DNA of 64,000 bases from Dorea sp. AM10-31 (GCF_003435815.1 NZ_QTUV01000003.1:3297-67296), one strand, 5' to 3'; positions 52,170 through 62,086 are shown, counted from the stretch's first letter. A program made the numbers and translations. The notes: generated by a model not told the origin, from the sequence alone.

Positions 52170-54080
52170 ATGGCTGAAAGAAAGAAAAAAACATATGAGA
52201 TCGGGGAGCTGGATCAGTATCTTTTTGGACAGGGGAACCATTACGAGATATATAAGAAGCTGGGATCGCACCGAGTAAAGGATGGACACCGTCAGGGTGT
52301 GTATTTTGCTGTGTGGGCACCGCATGCGAAGTCGGTATCCGTTGTCGGTGAATTTAACGAATGGGATACACAGGCGAATCCGATGAAGCGGGAAGAGCCG
52401 TTGGGAATTTATACGTGCTTTATACCAAAGGTACAGGAAGATATGATGTATAAGTATTGTATTGAGACTTATACGGGAGACTACATTTTCAAGGCAGATC
52501 CATTTGCAAACTATGCAGAGTTACGACCGGGAACTGCATCGAGAGTGCATGATATCAGTGAGCTGAAATGGTCGGATACGCAGTGGATGAAGCGCAGGGA
52601 AGACTGGGATCATAAGAAAGAACCAGTGTCTGTGTATGAAGCGCATATCGGTTCGTGGAAGAAACATCCGGGGTGTGAGGACGATGGATTTTATACATAC
52701 CGGGATTTCGGTAAAGAGATAGTCAAATATGTAAAAGACATGGGTTATACGCATGTGGAGCTGATTGGTATTGCGGAGCATCCGTTTGACGGTTCATGGG
52801 GATATCAGGTGACAGGGTATTATGCACCAACTTCCAGATATGGAACCCCGCAGGATTTTGCATGGATGGTCAACCATCTGCATCAGCATAATATCGGTAT
52901 CATTCTTGACTGGGTGCCGGCACATTTTCCGAAAGATGCACACGGACTTGCTGATTTTGATGGAACCCCAACGTTTGAATATGCAGATCCGAGGATGGGA
53001 GAACATCCGGACTGGGGAACGAAGATTTTCGATTATGGAAAGAATGAAGTGCGGAACTTCCTGATTGCCAATGCGCTGTTCTGGGTGGAATACTTCCATA
53101 TAGACGGTCTTCGCGTAGATGCGGTTGCGTCCATGTTATATCTGGATTATGGAAAGAATGCAGGAGAGTGGGTGCCGAATAAGTACGGAGAGAATAAGAA
53201 TCTTGAAGCGATTGATTTCTTTAAGCATCTTAATTCGGTTGTGCTTGGCCGTAATCCAGGTGCAATGATGATTGCTGAGGAATCTACTGCATGGCCGAAG
53301 GTAACCGGGGATGTGGAAGATGACGGACTGGGATTCAGCTTGAAATGGAACATGGGCTGGATGCATGATTTTACAGAATATATGAAATTGGATCCGTATT
53401 TCAGAAAAGATAATCATAATCTGATGACATTTGCAATGAGTTATGCATATAGTGAGAACTATATTCTGGTTCTGTCGCATGATGAAGTTGTACATCTGAA
53501 GTGTTCAATGTTGAATAAGATGCCGGGACTTGGATTTGATAAATATGCGAATCTGAAAGTCGGATATGCATTTATGATGGGACATGTCGGTAAGAAACTG
53601 TTGTTTATGGGACAGGAATTTGCACAGCTCCGTGAGTGGAGTGAGGAGAGAGAGTTGGACTGGTATCTTCTTGCAGAGCCGGAACATCAGGCGATTCAGA
53701 ACTGGGTACGTGATCTTCTGCATTTGTATAAGAATAAAAAAGCGATGTATGAGGCAGATCATGAATTTGGTGGCTTTGAGTGGATCAATGCTGATGACAC
53801 ATACAGAAGTATTTTCAGCTTCATGCGTCATTCCAAAGATGGCAAGAAGAATCTGTTGTTCGTATGTAACTTCACACCGATGGAAAGAGCAGATTATCGT
53901 GTCGGTGTTCCGAAGAGAAAACAGTATAAGTTGCTGCTGAACAGCGATGAAGAGAAATACGGTGGAACGGGTGAGAAACGCCCGCAGGTATACAAAGCAC
54001 AGAAGCAGGAATGCGACGGAAGACCATATTCATTCGCATATTCACTTCCACCATACGGCGTAGCAGTTTTTGAATTTTAA
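52170..54080 (+). CDS. glgB: 1,4-alpha-glucan branching enzyme
   Basis: 636 residues from the ATG at 52170 (GGGAAGGTGG upstream). CBM48 domain (about 40-130: VYFAVWAPHAKSVSVVGEFNEWD) followed by a GH13 barrel with DWVPAHFPKD, DGLRVDAVASMLYLDY (nucleophile Asp), MMIAEESTAWP (acid/base Glu) and LSHDEVVH, and a C-terminal beta domain. It makes alpha-1,6 branches in glycogen. No other glg gene is in the window, so it stands alone. Confidence 0.96.
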   Translation: MAERKKKTYEIGELDQYLFGQGNHYEIYKKLGSHRVKDGHRQGVYFAVWAPHAKSVSVVGEFNEWDTQANPMKREEPLGIYTCFIPKVQEDMMYKYCIETYTGDYIFKADPFANYAELRPGTASRVHDISELKWSDTQWMKRREDWDHKKEPVSVYEAHIGSWKKHPGCEDDGFYTYRDFGKEIVKYVKDMGYTHVELIGIAEHPFDGSWGYQVTGYYAPTSRYGTPQDFAWMVNHLHQHNIGIILDWVPAHFPKDAHGLADFDGTPTFEYADPRMGEHPDWGTKIFDYGKNEVRNFLIANALFWVEYFHIDGLRVDAVASMLYLDYGKNAGEWVPNKYGENKNLEAIDFFKHLNSVVLGRNPGAMMIAEESTAWPKVTGDVEDDGLGFSLKWNMGWMHDFTEYMKLDPYFRKDNHNLMTFAMSYAYSENYILVLSHDEVVHLKCSMLNKMPGLGFDKYANLKVGYAFMMGHVGKKLLFMGQEFAQLREWSEERELDWYLLAEPEHQAIQNWVRDLLHLYKNKKAMYEADHEFGGFEWINADDTYRSIFSFMRHSKDGKKNLLFVCNFTPMERADYRVGVPKRKQYKLLLNSDEEKYGGTGEKRPQVYKAQKQECDGRPYSFAYSLPPYGVAVFEF

Positions 54081-54100
54081 GAGTAACTATTCAGAACCAA

Positions 54101-54162
54101 GTATAAAAAGAAGAACCGGATACACATGTTTACATGTGAGTATCCGGTTCTTCTTTTTATAC
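54101..54162. terminator. long bidirectional terminator hairpin after glgB
   Basis: The 23-base arms 54101-54123 and 54140-54162 are perfect complements (GTATAAAAAGAAGAACCGG and on), with an inner ACATG/CATGT stem. The A and T tracts inside the arms allow use from either side. Confidence 0.85.
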
Positions 54163-54167
54163 AGGTG

Positions 54168-54416
54168 ACTCGAATAGAGTCACCGCCCCGAACATGAGCA
54201 AAAGAGCTGCGAAGCAGCGGAAAAGCGCGAGGAACGCGCGATTTTGCGAATGAGCGGGGATGGTTCTGAAAAGTAAAAGAAACTCGAATAGAGTCACCGC
54301 CCCGAACATGAGCAAAAGAGCTGCAAAGCAGCGAAAAAGCGCGAGGAACGCGCGAATTTGCGAATGAGTGGGGAAGGTTCTGAATAGTAAAAGAAACTCG
54401 AATAGAGTCACCGCTT
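54168..54416. repeat. 114-bp direct repeat, two full copies plus a partial third
   Basis: Copies begin with ACTCGAATAGAGTCACCGCC at 54168, 54282 and 54396, an exact 114-bp period. Each full copy contains three small hairpins: GACTC-GAATA-GAGTC, GCTGC-GAA-GCAGC and GCGCG-AGGAA-CGCGC. Differences between copies are few. It lies between the terminators of two convergent genes, and I see no coding function. Confidence 0.88.
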
Positions 54417-54418
54417 AG

Positions 54419-55315
54419 CTATTTCACTTCCTCCATCGTCGGGATAGAGACAGCCGCTCCCGCTCTGGAGCAGGTAATGGCAGATGCTTTTGACGCCAGT
54501 TCCAGCGAAGCAGGAATATTTTTGCCGTGTAACAGTCCAGATAAAAAGAACCCGGTAAATGTATCTCCGGCAGCGGTTGTGTCTACAGCTTTTATTTTAA
54601 AGGCTGGCTGATAAATCTGTGTGTCGGAAGAGAGATACATAGAACCTTCTTCGCCGAGTGTCAGTACAAAATCGTTCTCAGGGAAAAGCTCCTGCAGTCT
54701 GGAAGCAAGCTCTTCATTATCGGAAATATCAGCATCCGACAGTTTGCTCTTAATCAGCCCGGCAGCTTCAATCTCATTTACAAAAAACAGATCGATGAGA
54801 TGCAGCGGAAGTTCAAAAATCTTCGCATCCATTGGAGATGGATTCAAGATGATCTTCATGCCTCTGGCTTTCGCATTGATAATGATATAAGAGAGCTGAT
54901 TGATCTCATTCTGGAGAACCAGATAATCTCCTGAGCCAAAATGAGAGAGAACTTCATCTGCATATATTGTTGTGATTTGCTGGTTTGTTCCGCCATAGAG
55001 AAGAATACAATTGTCTCCCTGCACATCATTCTGGATGATTGCATGCCCGGTTGGCGTTTTGGTGTCGGTATGCAGAAATTCTGTATGTACTCCGGCAGCA
55101 GTCAAAATGTCAGAGAGAAATTGTCCATCGGCTCCGATGACTCCGGCATGCCAGACTGACATGCCGGCTTTTGCAAGGGCGATAGACTGGTTCAGTCCTT
55201 TTCCACCCGGATATTGTTTTAAATCTTCGGAAGAAAGGGTTTCCCCTTTCTTCACAAAGTGCGGTACTTTATATACGTGATCAATATTTAATGACCCGAA
55301 ATTCAGTATTTTCAT
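54419..55315 (-). CDS. rbsK: ribokinase (PfkB family)
   Basis: 298 residues. N-terminal FGSLNIDHVY, PGGKGLNQSIALAKAG (substrate and signature 1), and the catalytic C-terminal motif DTTAAGDTFTGFF with the active-site Asp. Ribokinase phosphorylates D-ribose at O5; other sugar kinases of the PfkB group are possible, but the PGGKGLNQ and overall length favour RbsK. No rbs transporter nearby. GGAGGATA supports the start. Confidence 0.9.
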   Translation of the reverse strand: MKILNFGSLNIDHVYKVPHFVKKGETLSSEDLKQYPGGKGLNQSIALAKAGMSVWHAGVIGADGQFLSDILTAAGVHTEFLHTDTKTPTGHAIIQNDVQGDNCILLYGGTNQQITTIYADEVLSHFGSGDYLVLQNEINQLSYIIINAKARGMKIILNPSPMDAKIFELPLHLIDLFFVNEIEAAGLIKSKLSDADISDNEELASRLQELFPENDFVLTLGEEGSMYLSSDTQIYQPAFKIKAVDTTAAGDTFTGFFLSGLLHGKNIPASLELASKASAITCSRAGAAVSIPTMEEVK

Positions 55316-55357
55316 ACCTGTATCCTCCGTCTGTAAAATATCGAAAGTACAGTGACT

Positions 55358-56398
55358 TTAGTTGGAGGAACTGTCGTCCGAAGAATTGCTGTCTGAGGAA
55401 TCTGAATCACTTCCGGTCAGTCCCTTGAAAAAGTTCACGACTTTATCCCACCAGCCTTCAGTATCTGCATTCTGAACTTTGTCTTTGATATCGTCCAGTG
55501 TGCTGTTGCTGACAACATCACTTCCGAGAATATCATCTTTGGTCTGGCTGATGATTCCACCGGAATTGCTGTCATTTCCGCCGAAAAATCCTTTGATGTT
55601 ATCGACTAGTTTTGTGAAGAAACCTTCGCTTTTGCCTTCCAGGTTGTTCAGCGTCTGCTGAAGAGATTTGACATCGTAATCATACTGGGAAATCTTCTCC
55701 ATCAGGGATACGATCTTATCTTTCTGCTCGTCGGTGAGATTAACGTCCAGATCTTTCGCTTTTTCATCGACTGTATCTGCAATCTTATCTTCGTCGCTGA
55801 TATCATTTGCAATGACATTTTCTTTGACATCGTTCATCAGATCCGTTGCCTTGTCCTGTCCGATATCGTCAGCAAGTTCACCGGTAGTTACAAGCTCTTC
55901 TGTAGCGGCTTCTTTCTGCCCTTCGTCCAATTTCTCACCGCTTGCAGTCTCATAAGCCATCATGATTCCGGTTAAAGCACCGGTTCCGGATACTTCGATC
56001 GGAGATGCCGCAACAACGTTGCAGTTTTCTACGCCGGAAGTTGTCAGAGTGCTGGCAATCATGGAACTGGTTACAAATGTAAGGTTTGCGACCTTCACCT
56101 GGATACCGCCGCTTGTAGTTGGCTCTACATAAGAACAGCTGTAGGTCTTGTGACCAATCTGCGCTTCAGATGCAATTCCTTCCATATATTTACGTTCGTC
56201 CTGATTGGTAACTTCGATCGTTTCTACACTGTCCTTGCTTGTCCCGAAATATTCATACATAGACTTCTTCTGGTCGTCTGACAGGTTTGTCCCGATCGTA
56301 ACAACTTTGGAACTGTCTGCGTTGGCGATCATCGGAAGACTTGCACATGTAAGTGTAACTGCCAGAGCAAGTGGAATGATTTTTTTAAATTTTTTCAT
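55358..56398 (-). CDS. secreted DUF1002 protein
   Basis: 346 residues from the ATG at 56398. Signal peptide (KKFKKIIPLALAVTLTCASL, cleavage near ANA). The DUF1002 domain spans about 30-255 (TIGTNLSDDQKKSMYEYFG, IASEAQIGHKTYSCSYVEP). The C-terminus is a Ser/Asp/Asn-rich tail. Function unknown. AAAGGAGGT lies about 18 bases before this ATG, unusually far, so initiation at a nearer non-ATG codon is possible. Confidence 0.82.
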   Translation of the reverse strand: MKKFKKIIPLALAVTLTCASLPMIANADSSKVVTIGTNLSDDQKKSMYEYFGTSKDSVETIEVTNQDERKYMEGIASEAQIGHKTYSCSYVEPTTSGGIQVKVANLTFVTSSMIASTLTTSGVENCNVVAASPIEVSGTGALTGIMMAYETASGEKLDEGQKEAATEELVTTGELADDIGQDKATDLMNDVKENVIANDISDEDKIADTVDEKAKDLDVNLTDEQKDKIVSLMEKISQYDYDVKSLQQTLNNLEGKSEGFFTKLVDNIKGFFGGNDSNSGGIISQTKDDILGSDVVSNSTLDDIKDKVQNADTEGWWDKVVNFFKGLTGSDSDSSDSNSSDDSSSN

Positions 56399-56469
56399 AA
56401 TAATGGCTGTTGCCGTACCTCCTTTTATGACTGGTATTACCAGATGTATTTTTAATGAGTTTAAATAAA

Positions 56470-56543
56470 AATGATGCCAGAAGACTGCAGAAATGTATTG
56501 ATTTTGCAATCTTTTCCATTATTATATGGGAGCTGGCATCATT
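56470..56543 (-). terminator. terminator downstream of the thioredoxin gene
   Basis: AATGATGCCAG and CTGGCATCATT are perfect 11-base arms. On the minus strand they are followed by TTTTATTTAAA. Confidence 0.75.
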
Positions 56544-56583
56544 ATAGTATCATAATCGTTTTGGTTTGCAAAGAAAATCCGTC

Positions 56584-56907
56584 TTAACTCTTTCTGAAGA
56601 TTTTCTTTAGGCGTTTTTCTAATATAGAAGAGGAAATCAGTCCGCCGAAAGAGGCGAGAACTGTACCGTTTTTAAAGCAGACGAATGTCGGGACGAGATC
56701 ATCCGTATAAGTTTTGGCTAAGAGTGGTGATTCGTCAATGTCTACTTCTATAAATAAATACTGCGCATGGTATTTGCCGGATATTTCTTCTGCAATTGGT
56801 TTCATCATTGCACATTTTGTGCACCAGGATGCGTAAAACATCACAACGACCGGCACGCCGGAATTGTGTATAACAGCAGGAAAATTTGCTGTAGTGACAT
56901 GCTTCAT
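56584..56907 (-). CDS. thioredoxin-like protein
   Basis: 107 residues, a complete thioredoxin fold with the active site WCTKC (residues 28-32) in place of the usual WCGPC, then the conserved cis-Pro in LVPTFVCFKNG. Reduces protein disulfides in the cytoplasm; the altered CxxC (Thr-Lys) suggests a shifted redox potential or a dedicated partner. Monocistronic. Confidence 0.9.
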   Translation of the reverse strand: MKHVTTANFPAVIHNSGVPVVVMFYASWCTKCAMMKPIAEEISGKYHAQYLFIEVDIDESPLLAKTYTDDLVPTFVCFKNGTVLASFGGLISSSILEKRLKKIFRKS

Positions 56908-57157
56908 AAATCAGCCTCTTTTCTTCGTATGGCAGTCCGTGTCTGTATTCAGGTACCGGCATACTTCGCAGAAAGAATGTAAAAGACATGAGAATGGTCT
57001 GTGACAGCGCCTGTTGCAAATGTTGGTAAAACAAAAACAGGAGTGCCGTCGTCTTCGTTTCGGTTTCATGAATGTGTACCTCTGCACAGACTATTGTTAC
57101 TTTATTATATGATACAAAGTAAAAAATGCGTATGATGAACGTGCAAGAGGCATATGC

Positions 57158-57838
57158 TTATTTCCTTGCCGCAATCAGTTTGTTGATCGGATGTTTCATG
57201 GAAGAGAATTTCTCCTCGTATTCTGTCATGACATTGCCTTCGTTCATGGCAGGATCATGATGCAGGTCATAGGTACATGCGGTCATTTTCCAGATGTCGG
57301 ATGTTTCCAACTGTTCGGTGGAGAAATCAAAGAGATCTCGGTTGTCTGTTTTAAATTCGACAGTGCCATCCGGAATGAGGATCTTGTCATAGCGGGCAAA
57401 AAATTCTGCAGATGTCAGACGTCTTCTTGCATGGCGGGCTTTCGGCCATGGATCGGAGAAATTCAGATAGATCCGGGATACTTCATTTTCAGCAAAAACT
57501 TCCGGAAGATCTGTGGCATCCATACAGATAAAGCGTAGATTCGGAAGATGGAGTGTGACTGTTTCTTCGGATGAAGAATCGGATGTTACCTCCAGTTTCT
57601 CGACAGCACGTAGAAGAACGCTGGAATAACGCTCGATGCCGATATAGTTGATATCTGGGTTCTGCTCTGCCAATGTCAGAATAAACTGACCTTTTCCCAT
57701 ACCGACTTCAATATGAAGTGGATGATTATTGTGAAAAATTTCGCTGTTCCATTTGCCACGGAAGTGTCGCTCATCTTTGATTACCATTTCTGAATTGGCA
57801 AGTACGCTCTCCGCACGGGGTATATTTCTTAATCGCAT
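57158..57838 (-). CDS. trmB: tRNA (guanine(46)-N7)-methyltransferase
   Basis: 226 residues. SAM-binding stretch HIEVGMGKGQFIL, NYIGIERYSSVLLRA, the catalytic region FSDPWPKARHARRRLTS with Asp and Arg/His residues of TrmB, and FKTDN. It makes m7G46 in the variable loop of many tRNAs. Divergent from the V-ATPase operon; the 175 bases between hold AT-rich promoter sequence. Confidence 0.96.
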   Translation of the reverse strand: MRLRNIPRAESVLANSEMVIKDERHFRGKWNSEIFHNNHPLHIEVGMGKGQFILTLAEQNPDINYIGIERYSSVLLRAVEKLEVTSDSSSEETVTLHLPNLRFICMDATDLPEVFAENEVSRIYLNFSDPWPKARHARRRLTSAEFFARYDKILIPDGTVEFKTDNRDLFDFSTEQLETSDIWKMTACTYDLHHDPAMNEGNVMTEYEEKFSSMKHPINKLIAARK

Positions 57839-58013
57839 AGAATGTTCCTTTCTGATATTATCCTTATTAAATACATTTTTTCATGTATATTGCATGTGCT
57901 TTTTCAGTTTAACTTTTGTCCTTTAAAATGTCAAATTTGCTATGGATTTTTCTAAAAATAAGAGTATTATATAACATATACATAAAAATATGGAAAAAGA
58001 ACGGAGGCGGATT

Positions 58014-58325
58014 ATGGATTCTGTAATAGAGCAGTTGAGCGAAATTGAAAAAACAGCAGAAGATATTGTTGAACATGCCGAAAAACAGAAGACGGAGATT
58101 GAACATCAGATACAAAATGAACGAGACGTGTTTGATCGGGAAACAGAGCAGGCTATACAGGAAGAGCTTTCCAGAATTCGTACGCAGGCAAAAGAAAAAA
58201 TGGATGCAGTTATGGAGGAGCAGAGGGAGAAGAACCAGAAGCTTCTGGAAGAACTGCGAAAAGAATATGAAGAAAATCATGAGGCGTATGCCAGAGAGAT
58301 ATTAGAACATATCACAGAGGTATAG
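58014..58325 (+). CDS. V-type ATPase peripheral stalk subunit (G/H-like)
   Basis: 103 residues from the ATG at 58014 behind CGGAGGCGG. Almost entirely heptad-like charged helix (EKTAEDIVEHAEKQKTEIEHQ...), as in AhaH/NtpF-type subunits that pair with subunit E in the stator. First gene of the V-ATPase operon. Four bases separate it from subunit C. Confidence 0.82.
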   Translation: MDSVIEQLSEIEKTAEDIVEHAEKQKTEIEHQIQNERDVFDRETEQAIQEELSRIRTQAKEKMDAVMEEQREKNQKLLEELRKEYEENHEAYAREILEHITEV

Positions 58326-58328
58326 AAC

Positions 58329-59378
58329 ATGGGAAATGTTATGGCTTACAGCGGAATTGTCACGAAAGTCCACGGGATGCAGGCGAAACTTCTGTCGGAA
58401 GAGGAGCTTGAGGAAGTCGCATCCAAAAAGACAGTTCCGGAAGTAATTGAGTATCTGAAAGAAAAGCCGGCATATGCAGAGTATATGAACCGGCTGGAGG
58501 TAAAACTTTATCATCGAAGGAATGTTGAGAAAGTGCTGTATCAGTCTTTGTATGCAGACTGGTCCAGACTGTTCCGGTTTGCGGGAATGGAACAGAAGAA
58601 GTTTTTGAAAGTTTACTGGAAACGGTATGAAGTGGATTTGATCAATTACTGTCTTCGTATCGTATTTAATCATTATGAAAAACCATTTGATCTGGAATAC
58701 AAGAAAGACTTTTTTGACCGGTATTCACAGATCTCGATTGACAAGATGATTACGTCCAGAAATATTGACGAGCTGGTAGATAATTTACAGGGTACGGAGT
58801 ATTATGAACCGCTCATTAAGATAAAAGATTCAGGTGCAGCGACGTTGTTTGACTATGATCTTGCACTGGATCTCTATTATTTTACGACACTTTGGAGAAA
58901 ACAGCGCAGACTGCTTAAGAAGAAAGAGCTGGAGATCTATACGCGAGACTGCGGAACAAAGATTGACCTTTTGAATATCCAGTGGATATACCGTGCGAAG
59001 AAATATTATCATTTACTGCCGCCGGATATTTATGCACTTACGATTCCAATCCATTACCGGCTGAATCTGGAAGATTTTAAGATGCTGGTAGACACACCGA
59101 GTGTGGAGGAATTTCAAAATCGGCTGGACGAAACATATTATGCGAAGAAATATGAGATCGGGAAGGAACAGAAGACGATGGAGCAGATCTATCAGGACTG
59201 CCTGCGTCAGTTGTACCTGTCAGACCGAAGGCGAGAGCCGTATTCGATCGCATCGATCAGCACATATCTGTTTTTAAAAGAAGAAGAAATTAAAAAGTTG
59301 ACGACAGCGTTTGAATGTATTCGCTACGGATTAACAACAACAGAGACTTTAGCATATATGAAAGGGGTGATTCGATGA
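58329..59378 (+). CDS. ntpC: V-type ATPase subunit C (V0D/AC39 family)
   Basis: 349 residues, helical funnel-shaped protein coupling the rotor shaft to the membrane ring. AYSGIVTKVHGMQAKLL at the N-terminus and repeated YY...W/R helices of the V0D family (RNIDELVDNLQGTEYYEPL, TYLFLKEEEIKKLTTAFECIRYGL). The stop overlaps subunit I (ATGA-type overlap of 4 bases). Confidence 0.92.
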   Translation: MGNVMAYSGIVTKVHGMQAKLLSEEELEEVASKKTVPEVIEYLKEKPAYAEYMNRLEVKLYHRRNVEKVLYQSLYADWSRLFRFAGMEQKKFLKVYWKRYEVDLINYCLRIVFNHYEKPFDLEYKKDFFDRYSQISIDKMITSRNIDELVDNLQGTEYYEPLIKIKDSGAATLFDYDLALDLYYFTTLWRKQRRLLKKKELEIYTRDCGTKIDLLNIQWIYRAKKYYHLLPPDIYALTIPIHYRLNLEDFKMLVDTPSVEEFQNRLDETYYAKKYEIGKEQKTMEQIYQDCLRQLYLSDRRREPYSIASISTYLFLKEEEIKKLTTAFECIRYGLTTTETLAYMKGVIR

Positions 59379-61315
59379 TCGTCAAGATGAAATTCTTAAG
59401 CATAAGCGGGCCGAAGACAGACATTGACCGTGTCTGCGACCAGTATCTTTCTAAGTATGAGATGCAGTTGGAAAATGCAGTGGCTGAGCTTAAGACAACG
59501 GACAATCTGCAGCCATTTGTAGATTTGAATCCTTACCGGGAACCGCTCGCGAAGGCGGAGCAGTTTACGGCAATGATCAAGGATGACAAGATCTGTCCGA
59601 AAGCAGTGACATCGCAGGAGGAGATGCTTGCAATGATCCGGGAAGTGAATCATGATTTTCTGGAACTGCAGGAACAGAAAGAATTATTAAAAAAGAAAGT
59701 AGAAAGTTTACGGGAAAGACTGGATGTATTGACACCGTTTCAACCGCTGGATCTGGATCTGTACAAAGTTATGCGTTACCGCTATATGAAGGTGCGGTTT
59801 GGACGGATTTCGGTAGATTATTTTAATCGGCTTGAAAAATATTTATTTGATGATCTGAATGCAGTATTTATAGAGGGAGCAAGAGATGAGAATTATGTCT
59901 ATGGATGTTATTTTACATCCAATCCGGAAGCGAGCAAAATAGACTCTGTATTTAATTCACTTCATTTTGAGCGGATCAGCCTGTCATCAGATTTTATTGG
60001 AACGCCGACACAGGCATGTGAGGAATTACAGAAAGAGATTGGTAAAACGAAAAAGAAGATCAAGAAGATTAAGCAAAGTATCCGTGTGCTGGTTGAAAAG
60101 CATGCGGCAGAACTGTTAGGAGCGCAGAAGCGTCTGGAAGAATTGTGCAATATCTTTGATGTGCGTAAGATGGCAGCGCGGATTGAGGAAGGCGACAACA
60201 AGGAAGAGTATTATATCCTGTGCGGATGGATGGGCGAAGAAGATGTCGCTAAATTCCTGGAAGAGACGAAAAAGGATGATAAGATATTTGTTGTAGTGGA
60301 AGAAGACAGAGAGAAGTTCTTCGGTGAACCGCCGACAAAACTTAAGAATCCGAAGCTTTTCAAACCGTTTGAGATGTTTGTACGGATGTATGGGCTTCCG
60401 GCGAATGATGAGATGGATCCGACAATGTTCGTGGCACTTACTTATACATTTATTTTCGGCGCGATGTTCGGAGATGTGGGACAGGGCTTCTGCCTGTTTG
60501 CAATTGGTGGAATCCTGTATTTGACGAAGAAGATAAATCTCGCGGGAATTATATCGGTTGCAGGTATTTTCTCAATGGCATTTGGATTTATGTTTGGAAG
60601 TGTATTTGGTTTTGAAGATGTGATACCGGCACTATGGTTGAAACCGGTAGAAGCTATGACAAATCTGCCATTTATCGGGCAGCTGAATACGGTATTTATT
60701 GTGGCGGTTGCCTTTGGCATGGGACTGAACCTGCTGGTGATCCTGTTCCAGATGATCAATGCGATAAAAGCACATGATAAAGGCAATCTGTTATTTTCCA
60801 ATAACGGGCTGGCGGGATTTGTATTTTACGGATGTATCATTCTGACAATCGTTCTGTATATGACAGGACATAAGACGCCGAGTAATATTTTACTGGCAAT
60901 CTGTCTTGGCATACCGGTCATCCTGTTTGTATTTAAAGAACCTCTGACGAATCTTGTGGAGCATAATCACAAGAAACTCGAAGAGGGAAAAGTGATGTTT
61001 CTTGTGCAGGGATTTTTTGAATTATTTGAAACGATGCTGAGTTATTTTTCCAATACATTGTCTTATGTGCGAATCGGTGCATTTGCAGTCAGCCATGCGG
61101 CGATCATGGAAGTTGTACTGATGTTGTCTGGAGCGGAGAGCGGAAGCGTGAATATCTTTGGCGTGATTCTCGGCAATGTGATCGTGTGCCTGTTAGAGGG
61201 ACTGATTGTAGGAATCCAGGTACTCAGGCTGGAATATTATGAAATGTTCAGCCGTTTTTATAAAGGAACCGGAAGAGAGTTTAAACCATTTGATCAACAT
61301 AAAAAAGAACATTAA
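59375..61315 (+). CDS. ntpI: V-type ATPase subunit I (a-subunit)
   Basis: 646 residues from the ATG at 59375 behind AAAGGGGTG. The soluble N-terminal half (1-340) is coiled coil; the membrane half has about seven helices, with FIFGAMFGDVGQG, and the ion-path arginine region SYVRIGAFAVSHAAIMEVV. Forms the stator half-channels with the K ring. Confidence 0.95.
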   Translation: MIVKMKFLSISGPKTDIDRVCDQYLSKYEMQLENAVAELKTTDNLQPFVDLNPYREPLAKAEQFTAMIKDDKICPKAVTSQEEMLAMIREVNHDFLELQEQKELLKKKVESLRERLDVLTPFQPLDLDLYKVMRYRYMKVRFGRISVDYFNRLEKYLFDDLNAVFIEGARDENYVYGCYFTSNPEASKIDSVFNSLHFERISLSSDFIGTPTQACEELQKEIGKTKKKIKKIKQSIRVLVEKHAAELLGAQKRLEELCNIFDVRKMAARIEEGDNKEEYYILCGWMGEEDVAKFLEETKKDDKIFVVVEEDREKFFGEPPTKLKNPKLFKPFEMFVRMYGLPANDEMDPTMFVALTYTFIFGAMFGDVGQGFCLFAIGGILYLTKKINLAGIISVAGIFSMAFGFMFGSVFGFEDVIPALWLKPVEAMTNLPFIGQLNTVFIVAVAFGMGLNLLVILFQMINAIKAHDKGNLLFSNNGLAGFVFYGCIILTIVLYMTGHKTPSNILLAICLGIPVILFVFKEPLTNLVEHNHKKLEEGKVMFLVQGFFELFETMLSYFSNTLSYVRIGAFAVSHAAIMEVVLMLSGAESGSVNIFGVILGNVIVCLLEGLIVGIQVLRLEYYEMFSRFYKGTGREFKPFDQHKKEH

Positions 61316-61341
61316 GATCTGGAAAATAGGAGGATATTATT

Positions 61342-61776
61342 ATGACACTGACTGTAAAATTACTGCTGATCGCAACTTTGATTCTGAGTATCATCATACC
61401 ATTTGGGTATTATCTGCTTGGCGAGCAGTCGAAAAAACGCTATAAAAAAGCAATCGGAGCAAATGTGTTTTTCTTCTTTGGAGCATTTCTGATTGCGGGA
61501 ATTATGTTATTTGGCGGAGACACTGTACATGCAGCAGAAGCTGCAACGCAGACCGCTTCTAATGCAACCGGATTCGGATATCTTGCCGCCGCACTTGCAA
61601 CCGGTTTATCCTGTGTCGGTGGAGGTATTGCCGTAGCCAGTGCGGCAAGCGCAGCGCTGGGTGCCATCAGTGAAGATTCCAGCGCACTTGGAAAATCACT
61701 GATCTTCGTAGGACTTGCAGAAGGTGTTTGTCTGTATGGACTGATCATCTCCTTCATGATCCTTGGTAAATTGTAA
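61342..61776 (+). CDS. ntpK: V-type ATPase subunit K (rotor ring)
   Basis: 144 residues with four hydrophobic segments. Only the C-terminal hairpin (about 72-144) looks like a proteolipid: ATGLSCVGGGIAVASAASAALGAISED, then the ion-carrying Glu in FVGLAEGVCLYGLI. The N-terminal hairpin (1-60) is divergent and has no carboxylate, so one ion site per four-helix protomer is expected. The Gln residues that mark Na+ rings are not obvious. GGAGG supports the start. Confidence 0.92.
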   Translation: MTLTVKLLLIATLILSIIIPFGYYLLGEQSKKRYKKAIGANVFFFFGAFLIAGIMLFGGDTVHAAEAATQTASNATGFGYLAAALATGLSCVGGGIAVASAASAALGAISEDSSALGKSLIFVGLAEGVCLYGLIISFMILGKL

Positions 61777-61777
61777 G

Positions 61778-62086
61778 ATGAAAATGTATCTGATCAGTGA
61801 TAATATCGATACTCTGACAGGAATGAGGCTTGCCGGCGTAGACGGCGTGATGGTGCACACGCGGGAAGAGCTGCGCAGTGCCATTGAAGAAGCGATGCAT
61901 GATAAGACCGTTGGAATTATCCTGCTGACAGAAAAATTTGGAAGGGAATTTCCAGATCTGATCAATGAGATTAAACTGGAAAGGACGATGCCGCTTCTGA
62001 TTGAAATTCCTGACAGACACGGAACCGGACGAAAAAAAGATTTTATCACTTCGTATGTAAATGAGGCAATCGGACTGAAGTTATAG
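61778..62086 (+). CDS. V-type ATPase subunit F
   Basis: 102 residues. MKMYLISDNIDTLTGMRLAGVDG is the Rossmann-like N-terminal half of subunit F, with a C-terminal helix. It binds subunit D in the rotor shaft. The ATG lies one base after the subunit K stop, without a clear ribosome site, so translation is probably coupled. Confidence 0.92.
   Translation: MKMYLISDNIDTLTGMRLAGVDGVMVHTREELRSAIEEAMHDKTVGIILLTEKFGREFPDLINEIKLERTMPLLIEIPDRHGTGRKKDFITSYVNEAIGLKL

Noticed and set aside
54168..54416. CRISPR array
   Set aside because: The period is 114 bp of nearly identical sequence with no short repeat plus unique spacer pattern, and there are no cas genes.
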